NCBI GenBank assembly: GCA_937927675.1 | Contig: CALBSG010000160.1 | Location: 1-64,000, forward strand | DNA length: 64,000 nucleotides | Direction of reading: 5' to 3' | DNA from: an uncultured Paracoccaceae bacterium | Lineage (GTDB): Bacteria; Pseudomonadota; Alphaproteobacteria; Rhodobacterales; Rhodobacteraceae | Shown: positions 51,022 through 60,058 of the stretch, piece after piece | How positions within the stretch are numbered: position 1 is the stretch's first letter | Layout: every line of letters begins with the position of its first letter | Made by a program: the position numbers and the translations under genes | The notes under the pieces: generated by a model | Told to the model about the DNA's origin: nothing | Seen by the model: the letters and a program-made list of their open reading frames with translations, nothing else | Database searches by the model: none

Positions 51022-51290
51022 CCGATGACCTTCTTCCACTCCTCAATCCGTACCTTGGCGAACAGTCCTGCCTTGGCATAGGGGTCTGCCGCCGCCCAAG
51101 CCTCGGCCTCGGCTTTTGACGCGACATCCAAGATCACCAAAGACCCTGACATTTCCCCCTTCTCATTCAAGAACGGTCCGGCCATTTCCACCACGCCCGA
51201 GGTGCGGATATGGTCCAGATGGGCATCGCGGTTGGCTTTGCGAACCTCCAAATGGTCGGCCTTGTCGGTGCAAATCAGGGCATAGCGCAT
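51018..51290 (-). CDS. YciI-like protein
   Basis: 90 residues, ferredoxin-like YCII fold: 'YALICTDKADHLEVRKANRDAHLDHIRTSGVVEMAGPFLNEKGEMSGSLVILDVASKAEAEAWAAADPYAKAGLFAKVRIEEWKKVIG'. It retains the conserved His-Asp pair region ('AHLDHI', 'ADPYAKAGL'). Enzymatic role unknown. It lies 4 bases downstream of gpsA in the same direction. Confidence 0.9.
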   Translation of the reverse strand: MRYALICTDKADHLEVRKANRDAHLDHIRTSGVVEMAGPFLNEKGEMSGSLVILDVASKAEAEAWAAADPYAKAGLFAKVRIEEWKKVIG

Positions 51291-51294
51291 CGCA

Positions 51295-52236
51295 TCATTC
51301 CTCTTTCAAAGGGCGGGTCATCAGGGCCTGAATGGCATCGGAAAGTTGAATCTTGCCATCCACCAACGCAGCAATCATCCGGGTGATCGGCATGTCAATC
51401 CCGTCATGGCTGGCCAAGGCGGCCACGGCACGGGCGGTTGCCGCCCCTTCGACCGTGATGGTCGGGTCAAAGCCCACGCCCTGCCCGATCGATTGCCCCA
51501 GCCGGAAGTTCCGTGACTGGCTTGATGTGCACGTCAGCACCAGATCACCAAAGCCGGACAGTCCGGCCAGCGTCTCGGCGCGCGCGCCCTTGGCTAAGGC
51601 AAAGCGCTGCATTTCGGCGAAGCCACGGGTCATAAGTGCCGCCCGGGCGCTGTCACCAAGCCCTGCCCCCATCACGACGCCTGCCGCGATGGCGATCACG
51701 TTCTTCAAGGCGCCGCCCAATTCCGCTCCCACCACATCCGCGCTGCGATAAAGCCTTAGGGTGGGCGTCGAAAGCCGGGTTTGCAGGGCCTCATCCGCCC
51801 CGGCCAGCGTCAGCGCGGTGGGAAGCCCGCGGGCAATATCGGCGGCAAAGCTGGGTCCGGTCAGCACCGAAACCGGGCTGTCGGGACAGGCTGGCCGGAT
51901 CACCCCACTGGGGCCGGCCCAAGTTTTCAGATCTATGCCCTTGCAGCAGGCCACCAAAGCCCGCCCGTTCAGAACGCCTGAGTATTTCCCAAGAAACCCG
52001 GCCAGCGCCTGCATGGGAACGGCAAGAAGCACAACTTCGGCGCGGGTGAAAACGTCACTCTCCGCGCTGATCGAGACGGATTCTGGCAAGGTAACGCCCG
52101 GCAGATGGCGTTCATTCTGACGCGTTTTTGCCATATCGCCAACGTCGCGCGCCCAAAGGGAGACGGCGCGCCCTTCGCGCCCCAGCGCGATTGCCAAGGC
52201 TGTTCCAAAGGCACCTGCACCCGCAACTGCGATCAT
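51295..52236 (-). CDS. gpsA: Glycerol-3-phosphate dehydrogenase [NAD(P)+]
   Basis: Makes sn-glycerol 3-phosphate for phospholipids. 'IAVAGAGAFGTALAIALGREGRAVSLWARD', 'VACCKGIDLKTWAGPSG', 'VLTGPSFAADIARGLPTALTLA', 'GAELGGALKNVIAIAAGVVMGAGLGDSARAALMTRGFAEMQRFALAKG' with the catalytic lysine, and 'RNFRLGQSIGQG'. 313 residues; the start overlaps the tsaD stop (ATGA). Confidence 0.96.
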   Translation of the reverse strand: MIAVAGAGAFGTALAIALGREGRAVSLWARDVGDMAKTRQNERHLPGVTLPESVSISAESDVFTRAEVVLLAVPMQALAGFLGKYSGVLNGRALVACCKGIDLKTWAGPSGVIRPACPDSPVSVLTGPSFAADIARGLPTALTLAGADEALQTRLSTPTLRLYRSADVVGAELGGALKNVIAIAAGVVMGAGLGDSARAALMTRGFAEMQRFALAKGARAETLAGLSGFGDLVLTCTSSQSRNFRLGQSIGQGVGFDPTITVEGAATARAVAALASHDGIDMPITRMIAALVDGKIQLSDAIQALMTRPLKEE

Positions 52237-53330
52237 GCCTTGGCCCCCTTTTTGCCCGACCCGATCATCGGCGCGGCGGTTTGGTCCAGCGGCCAACGGG
52301 GGCGTGCCGCTAGTGCGAAATCATCCCGGGCGCCCGCCCGAAACCGCTCGATCCCGGCCCAAGCGATCATCGCGGCGTTGTCGGTGCAAAGCGGCAGCGG
52401 CGGGGCAAGAAACTGCACGCCCATCCGATCACACAGCGCCGTCAACCGCGCGCGGATCAAGGTGTTGGCGGCAACGCCGCCCGCGACGGCGAGCACGGGT
52501 GTCGCGGGTTTTAGTTCCAGATAGGTTTCCAGCGCGCGGCGGGATTTTTCGGCCAGCACATCGGCCACTGCCGCCTGAAATCCTGCGCAAAGGTCACGCC
52601 GATCTTGCTCGGTAAGGCCACCCTTTTCGGCAATCACCGCATCGCGGGCGCGCAGCAGGGCGGTCTTCAGACCCGAAAAAGACATGTCGCAGCCCGGACG
52701 ATCCAAGAGAGGGCGCGGAAAGGCAAAGCGTTTGACATCGCCCTGCGCAGCCTCGGTCTGCACGGCAGGACCGCCCGGTTGCGGCAGACCCAAAAGCTTG
52801 GCGGTCTTGTCAAAGGCCTCGCCCGGCGCATCATCAATGGTTCCGCCGAGGCGCTGAAACGCCTCAACACCCTTGGCGATCAGAAACTGGCAATGCCCGC
52901 CCGAGACGAGCAGCATCAGATAAGGAAACGCCACCTCATCGGTCAGGCGCGGGGTCAGCGCATGGCCCGCAAGGTGGTTGACCCCAACCATCGGCAGCCC
53001 GCTGGCCGCTGACAATCCCTTGGCGAGCATCACGCCCGACAACACCCCGCCAATCAGCCCCGGCCCCGCCGTAACCGCGATGCCGCTCAGATCGCGAAGA
53101 TCCAGTCCGGCCTTTGCCAGCGCGGCCTCGACGCAGATGTCCAGCCGTTCCGCATGGGCGCGGGCGGCGATTTCGGGCACGACGCCACCAAAGGCCGCAT
53201 GCAGCGCCGTCTGGCCTTCGACGACCGAAGACAAGATTTCCGGCGCAGCCCCCGGCACATGACGCACCACGGCAGCGGCGGTGTCGTCGCAGCTTGATTC
53301 AATGCCAAGAAAAGTCAGCGCCTGCGTCAT
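52233..53330 (-). CDS. tsaD: tRNA N6-threonylcarbamoyltransferase TsaD
   Basis: Transfers threonylcarbamoyl to A37 of ANN-decoding tRNAs. 365 residues. 'FLGIESSCDDTAAAVV' at the N-terminus, 'GPGLIGGVLSGVMLAKGLS', the metal ligands His119 and His123 in 'VGVNHLAGHALTP', 'LMLLVSGGHCQFLI' and 'VAGGVAANTLIRARL'. Start ATG 53330; the open frame continues 139 codons upstream over the hemD coding strand and is rejected. It is divergent from hemD (48 bases). Confidence 0.95.
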   Translation of the reverse strand: MTQALTFLGIESSCDDTAAAVVRHVPGAAPEILSSVVEGQTALHAAFGGVVPEIAARAHAERLDICVEAALAKAGLDLRDLSGIAVTAGPGLIGGVLSGVMLAKGLSAASGLPMVGVNHLAGHALTPRLTDEVAFPYLMLLVSGGHCQFLIAKGVEAFQRLGGTIDDAPGEAFDKTAKLLGLPQPGGPAVQTEAAQGDVKRFAFPRPLLDRPGCDMSFSGLKTALLRARDAVIAEKGGLTEQDRRDLCAGFQAAVADVLAEKSRRALETYLELKPATPVLAVAGGVAANTLIRARLTALCDRMGVQFLAPPLPLCTDNAAMIAWAGIERFRAGARDDFALAARPRWPLDQTAAPMIGSGKKGAKA

Positions 53331-53378
53331 CACGGTCTGTCGTTGCCTCAGGGGTTCAGCGCAGGTAACACCTTGGCC

Positions 53379-54107
53379 ATGGCCAGACAATCCCGCGCCC
53401 CTACGCTTCTTTTGACCCGCCCTGCCCCGCAAAGCCAGCGTTTTGCGCAACAGCTTCGTGCGCGGCTGGGGGATGTGGCGGTTGTGATCTCGCCCCTGAT
53501 GCAGACTGAGTTTCATCAGCCGGCCCTGCCCGCGCGGCACTTTCAGGCAGTGATCTTCACCTCTGAAACCGGGGTTGAGGCTGCGATGCGGCTGCAGGCT
53601 AATCTTCCAACACGGGCCTTTTGCGTGGGCAATCGTACGGCCCAAGCCGCCCGCGCGGGGGGCTTTGCCGCCCTGTCTGCCGATGGTGAGGTCAAGGCTC
53701 TTGCCGCCATGATCCTTGCCTCTGGCATCAAAGGGCCAATTTTGCACCTGCGTGGCGCCGACAGCGCTGGGGATTTGGCCGGTGCCCTGACAAATGCAGG
53801 GTTAGAGACGGTTTCGCTGATTGTTTACAGTCAGAACCCCACCGCTTTGTCGGCTATGGCCAAGGATGTGATTGAAAGCGGCGCGCCGATTCTGATCCCG
53901 ATCTTCTCGCCACGCTCGGCCCGGCTTTTGGCGCAGGCGTTGCCCAAGACGGCCGTCGGTCCGCTTTGGATTGTGGCCATCAGCAAGGCCGCCGCCGCAG
54001 AGGCAGCAGCGCTTGGTCCAGCCTTTATGACAATTTCTGCCCATCCCGACGGCGAAAACATGCTTCACGCCGTCGCGGAGGCCTATATGTCGGCCACCAG
54101 CGCTTGA
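53379..54107 (+). CDS. hemD: Uroporphyrinogen-III synthase
   Basis: 243 residues, Rossmann-like double-domain HemD fold: 'TLLLTRPAPQSQRFAQQL', 'AVIFTSETGVEAA', 'AFCVGNRTAQAARAGGF', 'ILHLRGADSAGDLAGALTNAGLETVSLIVYSQNPTAL', 'LIPIFSPRSARLLAQAL'. HemD sequences are poorly conserved, so the neighbours (mitofilin-like protein and HemY, the usual alphaproteobacterial hemD operon) matter to the call. hemC is not here. Confidence 0.87.
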   Translation: MARQSRAPTLLLTRPAPQSQRFAQQLRARLGDVAVVISPLMQTEFHQPALPARHFQAVIFTSETGVEAAMRLQANLPTRAFCVGNRTAQAARAGGFAALSADGEVKALAAMILASGIKGPILHLRGADSAGDLAGALTNAGLETVSLIVYSQNPTALSAMAKDVIESGAPILIPIFSPRSARLLAQALPKTAVGPLWIVAISKAAAAEAAALGPAFMTISAHPDGENMLHAVAEAYMSATSA

Positions 54108-54164
54108 ACCCGGACGGGGCTAGGCATTAGCTTGAGTTGTGCCGCGGGCACATGGGGGATGAAC

Positions 54165-55229
54165 ATGGCCGAGACTGACGAGATCACCACCCAGGCCGAA
54201 GCGCACGTGGCGCCTACAGCCGCGGCCGAGAAAATATCACCTTCTGCGCCGAGTTCGCCCCAGCCCGCCAAGCGGCGCGGCGGCTTTTTCGCCCCGGTGA
54301 TCGGCGGCGCACTTGCAGCGACGGCGGGCTATGGTCTGGCGCAATATGTGCCGAACGGCTGGCCGTTGCAGGATACTGCGCGGCTTGAACAACAACTCGC
54401 TACCCAGACCGAGGCGATCACCACGCTAGAAGCGCGCCTTGCCGCCGTTGAGGCCGCAAAGGTGCCGGACATTTCGCCGCTGATGGAAACGCTCGCCACC
54501 CTGAACGGGCGGATGGCAGCTTTGGAAACCGGCCCGGCGGAGCGGTCCGAACAGACTGCTGCCTTGGCCGAAGCTGTGACTGCCTTGCAAGCCGAGGTGA
54601 AAGCGCTGGGCGCGGCCCCCGCAACGGGGCAGACCGCAGCGCCCGTGCCTTCCAATATCACCGCATTGGCCGCCGAGGCCGAGGCGCGGCTGAAAGAGGC
54701 AGAAGTACAGGCCGCAGCCATGAAAGCCGAGGCTGAGGCGTTGACCCGCGCTGCGGTGGCCCAAGCCGCCTTTGGACGGTTGCAGGCCGCGGTGGATTCC
54801 GGCGCGCCCTTTGCGACAATTTTGCCTGACCTTGGGCAAGAACCGCCCAAGGCCCTGCTGGACCACGCGGAAACTGGCCTGCCCAGCCTTTTCCTGTTGC
54901 AAGAAACCTTCCCCGAAGCGGCGCGTCTCGCGCTTGAGGCCGCCCTGCGCGCCGATATGGGCGACAGCTGGACAGAGCGGGCAACCAGCTTTTTCCGCAG
55001 CCAGACCGGCGCGCGTTCGCTGACCCCGCGCGAGGGGAACGACCCCGATGCCATCCTGTCCCGGGCAGAGGCTGCCGTGAAAACCGGGGATCTGACCACT
55101 GCCTTGGCCGAGATTTCTGCCCTGCCAGAGGCTGCTCAGGCCCCGATGGCCGAATGGCGCGCCAAGGCGGAAACCCGACAAGCGGCCTTGGTTGCGCTGG
55201 CCGAACTGGCCGGCAAGATCGGCGGATAA
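54165..55229 (+). CDS. Mitofilin/HemX-like membrane protein
   Basis: 354 residues. N-terminal Ala/Pro-rich cytoplasmic stretch, one membrane helix near residues 45-62 ('FFAPVIGGALAATAGYGLAQYV'), a long Ala/Glu-rich coiled-coil (about 75-200), and a C-terminal helical domain with 'DPDAILSRAEAAVKTGDLTTALAEISALPEAAQAPMAEW'. This is the alphaproteobacterial mitofilin-like protein found between hemD and hemY. Start chosen at ATG 54165 with GGGGGA 5 bases upstream; ATG 54159 is alternative. Confidence 0.86.
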   Translation: MAETDEITTQAEAHVAPTAAAEKISPSAPSSPQPAKRRGGFFAPVIGGALAATAGYGLAQYVPNGWPLQDTARLEQQLATQTEAITTLEARLAAVEAAKVPDISPLMETLATLNGRMAALETGPAERSEQTAALAEAVTALQAEVKALGAAPATGQTAAPVPSNITALAAEAEARLKEAEVQAAAMKAEAEALTRAAVAQAAFGRLQAAVDSGAPFATILPDLGQEPPKALLDHAETGLPSLFLLQETFPEAARLALEAALRADMGDSWTERATSFFRSQTGARSLTPREGNDPDAILSRAEAAVKTGDLTTALAEISALPEAAQAPMAEWRAKAETRQAALVALAELAGKIGG

Positions 55230-55239
55230 GGGGTTAGCG

Positions 55240-56700
55240 ATGCTTTGGTCACTTCTGAAGGTTCTCTTGTTCGTTTTTGCCGTTGCAGGGCTGACCTGGG
55301 GGGGCAGCCTGCTGCTGGACACCGGCGGCGGCATCCGCATTGCGGCGGCGGGCTATGAATTCACCCTTGGCCCGTTGCAGGCGGTCATCGGTCTTTTGGT
55401 TTTGATGCTGGCAGTCTGGCTTTTGATGAAGATCATCGGCTTTACCGTGGCCACGCTGCGCTTTTTGAACGGCGATGAAACGGCGATCTCGCGCTATTTC
55501 GACCGCGATCGGCAGCGCAAAGGTTATCAGGCGCTGTCGGACGGCTTTATGGCGCTGGCCTCGGGTGAGGGGCGTTTGGCGCTTTTGCGCGCCCAACGGG
55601 CCGAGAAATATCTTGGCAAGCCCGAGTTGACGACGCTGTTAGTGGCACAGGCGGCAGAGGTCGCGGGGGATACAGCCCGTGCAGCAGCGGCTTACAAAAG
55701 CCTGTTGGCCGATGAATCTACGCGTTTTGTCGGCATCCGCGGTCTTTTGCAGCAAAAACTGGCTGAAGGCGATACTGACACCGCCCTGAAATTGGCCGAG
55801 AAGGCCTTTGCGCTGAAGCCAAAGCACCCCGAAACGCAGGACGTCTTGTTGAAACTGCAATCGGAACGTGCCGACTGGAAGGGCGCTCGGGTGACACTTG
55901 GGGCCAAGCTGAAAGCGGGCGCTTTGCCGAAAGAGGTCTATCGCCGCCGCGATGCGGTGCTGGCCTTGCAAGAGGCCAAGGGCATCATGGATGACAGCGC
56001 CAGCGTTGAGGCGCGCGAAGCGGCGATTGAGGCAAACCGCAAGTCGCCTGACCTGATTCCGGCTGCCGTCATGGCCGCCCGTGGTCTGGTCGCCAAGGGC
56101 GACCATAAAGGGGCTGCGCGCGTGGTGAAAAAGGCTTGGGAAGGGGTGGCCCACCCAGATCTCGCCGCCGTTTTTGCTGAAATCGAACCTGATGAAACCC
56201 CCGCCGCCCGATTAAAGCGGTTCAAACCGCTGATCGCCCAGCATCCCGACCATGACGAAACAAAGCTTCTGCAGGCCGAAATGCTGATCGCCGCCGAAGA
56301 TTTCCCTGCCGCGCGCCGCGCGCTGAGCGATCTGATCGACCGTCATCCCACCCAACGCGCCTTAGCAATCATGGCGGCGATTGAGCGTGGCGAGGGGGCA
56401 GATGATGCCGTGGTGCGGGGTTGGCTTGCAAAGGCGCTGGTCGCCCCGCGCGGGCCGCAATGGTGCTGCGACAAATGTCAGGCGATTCACGCCGAATGGC
56501 ACCCGATCTGCACCAATTGCGGCAGCTTCGACACGCTCTCTTGGCGTGAGCCGCAGGAAAGCATCGCGCAAAGCGCCCGCGGGGCCGAGTTGCTGCCGCT
56601 GCTGGTCCAGCCCGCGGCCAAGGGAGAGCCTGCGCCACAGGGCTCTGCGGCTGAGCCCGAAGTGATCGACCTTGCAGCCGTCGCAAGAAGTGCAGATTAG
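55240..56700 (+). CDS. hemY: HemY-type tetratricopeptide membrane protein with C-terminal zinc ribbon
   Basis: 486 residues. Two N-terminal membrane helices (about 2-20 and 43-65), the HemY N-terminal motif 'RRGYQALSDGFMALASGEG'-like segment (here RKGYQALSDGFMALASGEG), TPR-like repeats through residue 400, and a C-terminal four-cysteine zinc ribbon at 409-428 (CDKC, then CTNC). It is not the oxygen-dependent protoporphyrinogen oxidase also called HemY. The ATG follows AAGGGG by 6 bases and lies 10 bases after the mitofilin-like gene. Confidence 0.88.
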   Translation: MLWSLLKVLLFVFAVAGLTWGGSLLLDTGGGIRIAAAGYEFTLGPLQAVIGLLVLMLAVWLLMKIIGFTVATLRFLNGDETAISRYFDRDRQRKGYQALSDGFMALASGEGRLALLRAQRAEKYLGKPELTTLLVAQAAEVAGDTARAAAAYKSLLADESTRFVGIRGLLQQKLAEGDTDTALKLAEKAFALKPKHPETQDVLLKLQSERADWKGARVTLGAKLKAGALPKEVYRRRDAVLALQEAKGIMDDSASVEAREAAIEANRKSPDLIPAAVMAARGLVAKGDHKGAARVVKKAWEGVAHPDLAAVFAEIEPDETPAARLKRFKPLIAQHPDHDETKLLQAEMLIAAEDFPAARRALSDLIDRHPTQRALAIMAAIERGEGADDAVVRGWLAKALVAPRGPQWCCDKCQAIHAEWHPICTNCGSFDTLSWREPQESIAQSARGAELLPLLVQPAAKGEPAPQGSAAEPEVIDLAAVARSAD

Positions 56701-56745
56701 GGCTACACAGCGCCGGAAAGCGATGCTAATAGCCCGTCACCAAAG

Positions 56746-56821
56746 GCCGCTGTAGCTCAGCTGGTAGAGCACGTCATTCGTAATGATGGGGTCGGGGGTT
56801 CGAGTCCCTTCAGCGGCACCA
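56746..56821 (+). tRNA. tRNA-Thr (anticodon CGT)
   Basis: Full cloverleaf: acceptor GCCGCTG pairs with CAGCGGC, D-stem GCTC/GAGC, anticodon stem CGTCA/TGATG around loop TTCGTAA (anticodon CGT), T-loop TTCGAGT. CCA is encoded (56819-56821). It is on the same strand as hemY, 45 bases after its stop. Confidence 0.95.
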
Positions 56822-56861
56822 CTTCCCCAAACGGGGAAGCAACATCTCACAAAATCAAAGC

Positions 56862-57635
56862 TCACTCACGCTGTTTTGGCGTCAAAAGCTTTTTTGGCCT
56901 GATGGATTCGGCGGCTTTGAACAGGCTGAATGTTTGGTTGACGTAGTTCACCGCCCCGCCGATCTGCTCCAGATACTTTTGCAATTCCGGTGTCCGTTCC
57001 GCCTCGACCACCTGCACCGGGCGGTCCGGGCCTTCGCCTTCGAACTGGGCGTAAAACAGCGGCTCTCCGCGTTTCAGGATGATGTCTTTCTCCGGTTCGT
57101 GCCACTCAAAGGCCCACATCAACGGGCGCGGCCAGACCGAAACCGGGAATCGCCCGCCAAAGATTGTGCCGGGCAGCTGTTCCTTGCGGTAATGCATGAA
57201 GGCAGACAGTTGGGTGATATAGACCAGCTCATCGGCGATGAAGCAGTAGGGCAGCATCAGTTGCACGGTGGGCCGGTCGGGATAGCGCCACTCGGCCTCG
57301 TTCACCAGCGTCATCACCTCGCCCAATTTGTTGGCACGAATCGGGCTGGCGGTGCCTGCGCGGTTGATGAGAACGGCCTTGCCCTTGTCGTCACGGCCAA
57401 AGCCGATGTGGATGTCAAAGGGGCATTTGATCATGAAATAGCGGCTTTCCAGCTGGATCACGCCGGGGCAACGGCCTGCGCTTTTGGAATGCACCTTATT
57501 GGTTTGCCGGAACGACACCCGCTCGGGTGGATCGTACATCACGGCCCCTTTGTCCGACGTCAGAAACCATCCGACCATGATCGGGCCAGAGTTGGGATCG
57601 CCCTCCGGCCGGGCAATCGAAATGTTGAACTCCAT
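56862..57635 (-). CDS. Hypothetical protein, unrecognised family
   Basis: 257 residues, soluble, no signal peptide or membrane helix. 'ARPEGDPNSGPIMVGWFLTSDKGAVMYDPPERVSFRQTNKVHSKSAGRCPGVIQLESRYFMIKCPFDIHIGFGRD' and 'FGGRFPVSVWPRPLMWAFEWHEPEKDIILKRGEPLFYAQFE' are rich in aromatic residues. I do not recognise the family. ATG 57635 has AAGGA at 6 bases (a TTG precedes it). It converges on the tRNA-Thr 3' end, 41 bases away, so single-gene insertion beside the tRNA is possible. Confidence 0.75.
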   Translation of the reverse strand: MEFNISIARPEGDPNSGPIMVGWFLTSDKGAVMYDPPERVSFRQTNKVHSKSAGRCPGVIQLESRYFMIKCPFDIHIGFGRDDKGKAVLINRAGTASPIRANKLGEVMTLVNEAEWRYPDRPTVQLMLPYCFIADELVYITQLSAFMHYRKEQLPGTIFGGRFPVSVWPRPLMWAFEWHEPEKDIILKRGEPLFYAQFEGEGPDRPVQVVEAERTPELQKYLEQIGGAVNYVNQTFSLFKAAESIRPKKLLTPKQRE

Positions 57636-57672
57636 CAAATATCCTTTCCTTTTCAGGCTAAAATTGCCCTGC

Positions 57673-58383
57673 CTAATGCCCCGTCATCACGGCCTTCAAG
57701 GCGCGGACCTTCCCTGCGTCGGTTCGTCGTGCGTTGGGGCTGGCAAAGCCGAAAGCGATGCTTTTGGCATCGCCCATAACCGGGGCGCTGCACGAAGCAT
57801 GCAATTCTTCTATCTTCAAATTCCTTAATGGCCCTGCCGTTTCCGCAGAAATTCCGGCACCCGGCAGGATCCCGATGCGACCGGCGGCATAATCGACAAT
57901 CTCTGCCAGCCGCGTAATCCCGGCAGGGGCGGAAAGCGCCGCCCCCGATGTCAGGATGCGGTGAACTCCCAAGGCCACGGCCTGATCCAAGGCACGCCGC
58001 CAATCTTCGATCAGGTCAAACGCCCGATGCAGGGTAATTTGCATCCCATCCGCCGCGGCACAAAGCTGGCTCATTTTTGGCAGATCCAGCGTCAGGTCTG
58101 TGGTCAACGCGCCAAACACCACACCCGCAAGACCAGCCTGCCGGGCGACGGCAATATCCGCCAACATTATCAAAAGGTCGGTGTCATCAAGGCAAAACCC
58201 ACCGGCGCGCGGCCGGATCATCGCCATGATGGGCAGGCCACAGCCTGCCGCATGCCGCATCAGCCCGGCGCTGGGCGTCAGGCCGCCAAGGTCCAAGGCG
58301 CTGCACAATTCGATGCGGTCGGCCCCGCCTGCGACAGCGGCGGCCAAACCCAGAGGATCATCGACGGCCACTTCAAGGATCAT
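57673..58383 (-). CDS. cutC: CutC-family protein
   Basis: 236 residues, TIM-barrel CutC family: 'ILEVAVDDPLGLAAAVAGGADRIELCSALDLGGLTPSAGLMRHA', 'MAMIRPRAGGFCLDDTDLLIMLADIAVARQAGLAGVVFGALT', 'ITLHRAFDLI', 'HRILTSGAALSAPAGI', 'GILPGAGISAETAG'. The historical copper-homeostasis role is not supported by clear evidence in bacteria. Here it overlaps a ROK sugar kinase by 4 bases, which suggests a role in sugar metabolism. Confidence 0.9.
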   Translation of the reverse strand: MILEVAVDDPLGLAAAVAGGADRIELCSALDLGGLTPSAGLMRHAAGCGLPIMAMIRPRAGGFCLDDTDLLIMLADIAVARQAGLAGVVFGALTTDLTLDLPKMSQLCAAADGMQITLHRAFDLIEDWRRALDQAVALGVHRILTSGAALSAPAGITRLAEIVDYAAGRIGILPGAGISAETAGPLRNLKIEELHASCSAPVMGDAKSIAFGFASPNARRTDAGKVRALKAVMTGH

Positions 58384-59237
58384 GCAACCCCCTTGCCAAA
58401 AGCGGCCAGTCCAGCTTCGGCTGCGCCGATCAACCCGGCATCGGCCCCGCACTGTGCGGGTACGACCAACGGTGCGTCCGTCTTGCGCAGGATGCGCGCC
58501 CGCACGGCCCGATCCAGCATCGCGACCAGCGCGACGTCGTTCCCAAGCCCGCCCCCCACCGGCACCACCGAGGCGCCAACGACATTCAGCACCATCGCCA
58601 AGGGTCCCGAGACGATGGTCAGCCAATGTGCCATGGTTTCTGGCCGGCCTGACACAATCTGCCGGGCCTCCAACCGTTCACCCGTCAGCGCGTGGTGCAA
58701 CCGCTCCAAGCCTCGTGCTCCGCCAACGGTATCAAGACAGCCGATCTGCCCGCAGCCGCAGGGCAGGGCCGGATGGGCGACAATCGGGCCATGCCCCCAT
58801 TCGCCGGCAAAACCACCAGCCCCTGAGACAAGGCGCCCGTCGATCACCAGCCCGCCGCCAACGCCTGTCCCCAAGATGATGCCAAAGACATTCCCATGCC
58901 CGCGCGCCGCGCCGCGCCGTGTCTCTGCCAGTGCAAAGCAATCGGCGTCATTCAGCACCAAAACTGGGCGGCTGAGCATGGCTTGCAGCGTTTCAACAAC
59001 CCGCGTTCCGTTCAGGCACGGAATATTGGCCACAGTCGCCACCCCGGTGTCTGGGTCGACCACCCCAGCGATCGAAATTGCCACGGCTCTGGCGTCCCCG
59101 GCGAGGTTTGACAGGGCTGCGGCAAAGGCAACAAGGTCATTGGCTGGCGTTTCGGCCTCGCCAACGCGGGTAATCTCGCCCGCCGCCACCCGTGCGGCTT
59201 TGATCCGCGAGCCGCCAATGTCGAATGCTGCGATCAT
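58380..59237 (-). CDS. ROK-family sugar kinase (N-acetylglucosamine/N-acetylmannosamine kinase type)
   Basis: 285 residues. ATP-binding 'AAFDIGGSRIKAARV', 'VLNDADCFALAETRRGAARGHGNVFGIILGTGVGGGLVIDGRLVSGAGGFAGEWGH', and the zinc motif 'PCGCGQIGCLDTVGG' that marks ROK kinases. ATG 59237 has AGGA at 5 bases; an ATG at 59255 is alternative. It forms a pair with cutC and is separated from the nag genes only by the divergently oriented pyrF. Confidence 0.9.
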   Translation of the reverse strand: MIAAFDIGGSRIKAARVAAGEITRVGEAETPANDLVAFAAALSNLAGDARAVAISIAGVVDPDTGVATVANIPCLNGTRVVETLQAMLSRPVLVLNDADCFALAETRRGAARGHGNVFGIILGTGVGGGLVIDGRLVSGAGGFAGEWGHGPIVAHPALPCGCGQIGCLDTVGGARGLERLHHALTGERLEARQIVSGRPETMAHWLTIVSGPLAMVLNVVGASVVPVGGGLGNDVALVAMLDRAVRARILRKTDAPLVVPAQCGADAGLIGAAEAGLAAFGKGVA

Positions 59238-59364
59238 GCTTGTCCTGTTGTTCATTGCGTTCAGAATAGCGGTGCCACCGCTGCGGGCAATCCCGTGCTT
59301 GACACTGCGCTTGACACAGGGCGTCCTGCACCGCAAACCCCGGCAAACTTGACCGGAGCCCGAA

Positions 59365-60054
59365 ATGTCTGATGACCGTTTGATCGTTGCCCTTGATGTG
59401 CCGAATGTGGTGCAGGGGCTGGAACTTGCGTCGCGCCTTGGCGATGCGGTCAGCTTTTACAAGATTGGCCTTGGGATGTTGACGGGCGGCGGTTTTGCCT
59501 TGGCCAATGAACTGAAGCAGGAACAGGGCAAGCGGGTGTTTCTGGACATGAAACTGTTCGACATCGGCGCCACGATTGAGGCCGCGGTGCGCGGCATTTC
59601 CCAATATGATCTGGATTTCCTGACCGTGCATGGCGATCCGCAAGTTGTGCGCGCGGCCTGCGAGGGCAAGCGCGGCACCGATTTGAAGATTCTGGCCGTC
59701 ACGGTGCTGACCTCTTTGGACCGGGCCGATCTGGATGCGAACCTGATCAAACCGGGCGATATCCATGAGATTACCTTGGAGCGGGCCGCACGCGCGCTGG
59801 AGGCGGGGGCCGACGGCGTCATTGCAAGCCCGCAAGAGGCCGCGATGATCCGCGCGTTGCCGCAGGCGAAGGGGCGGTTGATCGTGACGCCGGGTGTGCG
59901 CCCGGCTGGCGCGGCCGTGGGGGATCAAAAGCGCATTGCAACGCCAGCGCAGGCGATTGCCGATGGGGCCAATCACATCGTCGTCGGGCGTCCGATCTGG
60001 CAGGCCGCTGATCCCGCCGCCGCAGCGCGGGCGATTGTGGCCGAGTTGGCCTGA
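59365..60054 (+). CDS. pyrF: Orotidine 5'-phosphate decarboxylase
   Basis: Final step of UMP synthesis. 229 residues, TIM barrel. 'LIVALDVPN', catalytic 'VFLDMKLFDIGATIEAAV' (Asp61, Lys63, Asp66), 'LTVHGDP', 'GVIASPQEA', 'IVTPGVRPAGAAVGDQKRIATPAQAIADGANHIVVGRPI'. It is single-gene, divergent from the ROK kinase and convergent with nagA (4 bases apart). Confidence 0.96.
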   Translation: MSDDRLIVALDVPNVVQGLELASRLGDAVSFYKIGLGMLTGGGFALANELKQEQGKRVFLDMKLFDIGATIEAAVRGISQYDLDFLTVHGDPQVVRAACEGKRGTDLKILAVTVLTSLDRADLDANLIKPGDIHEITLERAARALEAGADGVIASPQEAAMIRALPQAKGRLIVTPGVRPAGAAVGDQKRIATPAQAIADGANHIVVGRPIWQAADPAAAARAIVAELA

Positions 60055-60058
60055 CCTG

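Noticed and set aside
53331..53747. 139-codon N-terminal extension of tsaD
   Set aside because: It lies opposite hemD; TsaD proteins start with the FLGIESSCDD strand.
54165..55229. Assignment of the mitofilin-like protein as a HemX methyltransferase
   Set aside because: No SAM-binding motif; it is a membrane coiled-coil protein.
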